Assembly: GCA_003696125.1 (NCBI GenBank)
Contig: RFHZ01000602.1
Span: 1 to 13,878, forward strand
Direction of reading: 5' to 3'
Source: Nitrospinota bacterium
Lineage (GTDB): Bacteria; Tectomicrobia; Entotheonellia; J063
Length of the DNA stretch: 13,878 nucleotides
Positions within the stretch are counted from its first letter, which is position 1; every line of letters starts with the position of its first letter. Below are positions 13,684 to 13,878 of this stretch, piece after piece. A program made the translations under genes and the position numbers. The notes beneath the pieces were generated by a model. The model was not told where the DNA came from, did not search any database, and worked only from the letters and a program-made list of their open reading frames with translations.

Positions 13684-13878
13684 CTATTCCTCCGGCTCCT
13701 CTGACTCTGTCGAAGGCCAGAAGGGATCGGTCGGGGCCGGTGGATCGGCAAGGTGATATTTACGGATCTTGCTGAGGAGGGTCGGATAGGAGATCTGCAG
13801 GATCTCTGCTGCCCGGGTCTTGTTTCCCCCGGTATAGCGTAACACCTCGGCGATATGCTGGCGCTCGACTTCGGCCAG
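13684..13878 (-). CDS. sigma54-dependent NtrC-family regulator, C-terminal fragment (N-terminus outside window)
   Basis: Only the last 64 residues are inside the window. They contain a Fis-type helix-turn-helix: HIAEVLRYTGGNKTRAAEIL followed by QISYPTLLSKIRKYHL. This is the classical DNA-binding end of sigma54 activators of the NtrC family. An acidic, Pro-rich tail (PTDPFWPSTESEEPEE) follows to the stop. The AAA+ ATPase and any receiver domain lie beyond the window, so the input signal is unknown. It is convergent with the selenoprotein gene, only 10 bp apart, and no terminator is visible between them. Control of neighbouring genes cannot be claimed: I saw no -24/-12 promoter (GG-N10-GC type) upstream of them. 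Confidence 0.88.
   Translation of the reverse strand: MAEVERQHIAEVLRYTGGNKTRAAEILQISYPTLLSKIRKYHLADPPAPTDPFWPSTESEEPEE

Overview
The window looks like a moderately GC-rich (I estimate mid-to-upper 50s % GC) Gram-negative bacterial chromosome. The genes are densely packed and have lipoprotein signal peptides, good sigma70-type promoters and a sigma54-type response-regulator fragment. The gene mix (ATP-dependent PEP carboxykinase, a haem-binding ethylbenzene-dehydrogenase-like lipoprotein, a selenoprotein of the glycine-reductase B family) would suit a Desulfobacterota, Nitrospirota or NC10-like anaerobe or facultative organism, but I cannot fix the taxon. No rRNA, tRNA, CRISPR array, insertion sequence or other mobile element was seen.

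Layout. (1) 1-1190, minus: the N-terminal three quarters of ATP-type PEP carboxykinase, with its own promoter and a long leader containing a perfect inverted repeat. (2) 1534-3003, plus: an atypical SDR fused to a DUF2867 domain, divergent from pckA. (3) 3186-4442, plus: a phosphonoacetate hydrolase with all expected metal ligands and its own promoter. (4) 4437-10028, minus: a seven-gene operon read as substrate-binding protein, permease, permease, unknown membrane protein, ATPase, haem-binding-type lipoprotein and small membrane protein. It is a polar amino-acid uptake ABC system with three extra membrane or lipoprotein genes. Both permeases begin with a lipoprotein-type signal ending in a lipobox Cys, which is very unusual. 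The binding protein resembles cyclohexadienyl dehydratase (PheC) but has Ala where the catalytic Glu should be. (5) 10462-10608, minus: a 48-residue secreted peptide gene with a strong promoter and Shine-Dalgarno, followed by a large nested hairpin. (6) 10956-13673, plus: a CocE/S15-type hydrolase and then a glycine/sarcosine/betaine reductase selenoprotein B family gene. The latter is split by an in-frame UGA that I read as selenocysteine, with a bacterial SECIS hairpin in the right place. (7) 13684-13878, minus: the Fis-type C-terminus of an NtrC-family regulator.

How the parts relate. The ABC operon should bring an amino-acid-like solute into the cell, but the role of the haem-type lipoprotein is open. 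The hydrolase and selenoprotein genes are close enough to be co-transcribed, and one could feed the other. The most noteworthy items are the UGA-containing selenoprotein with SECIS, the paired lipobox permeases in an expanded ABC operon, the tiny secreted Cys-X9-Cys peptide with its 3' structure, and the apparent loss of the catalytic Asp in the CocE-like hydrolase.
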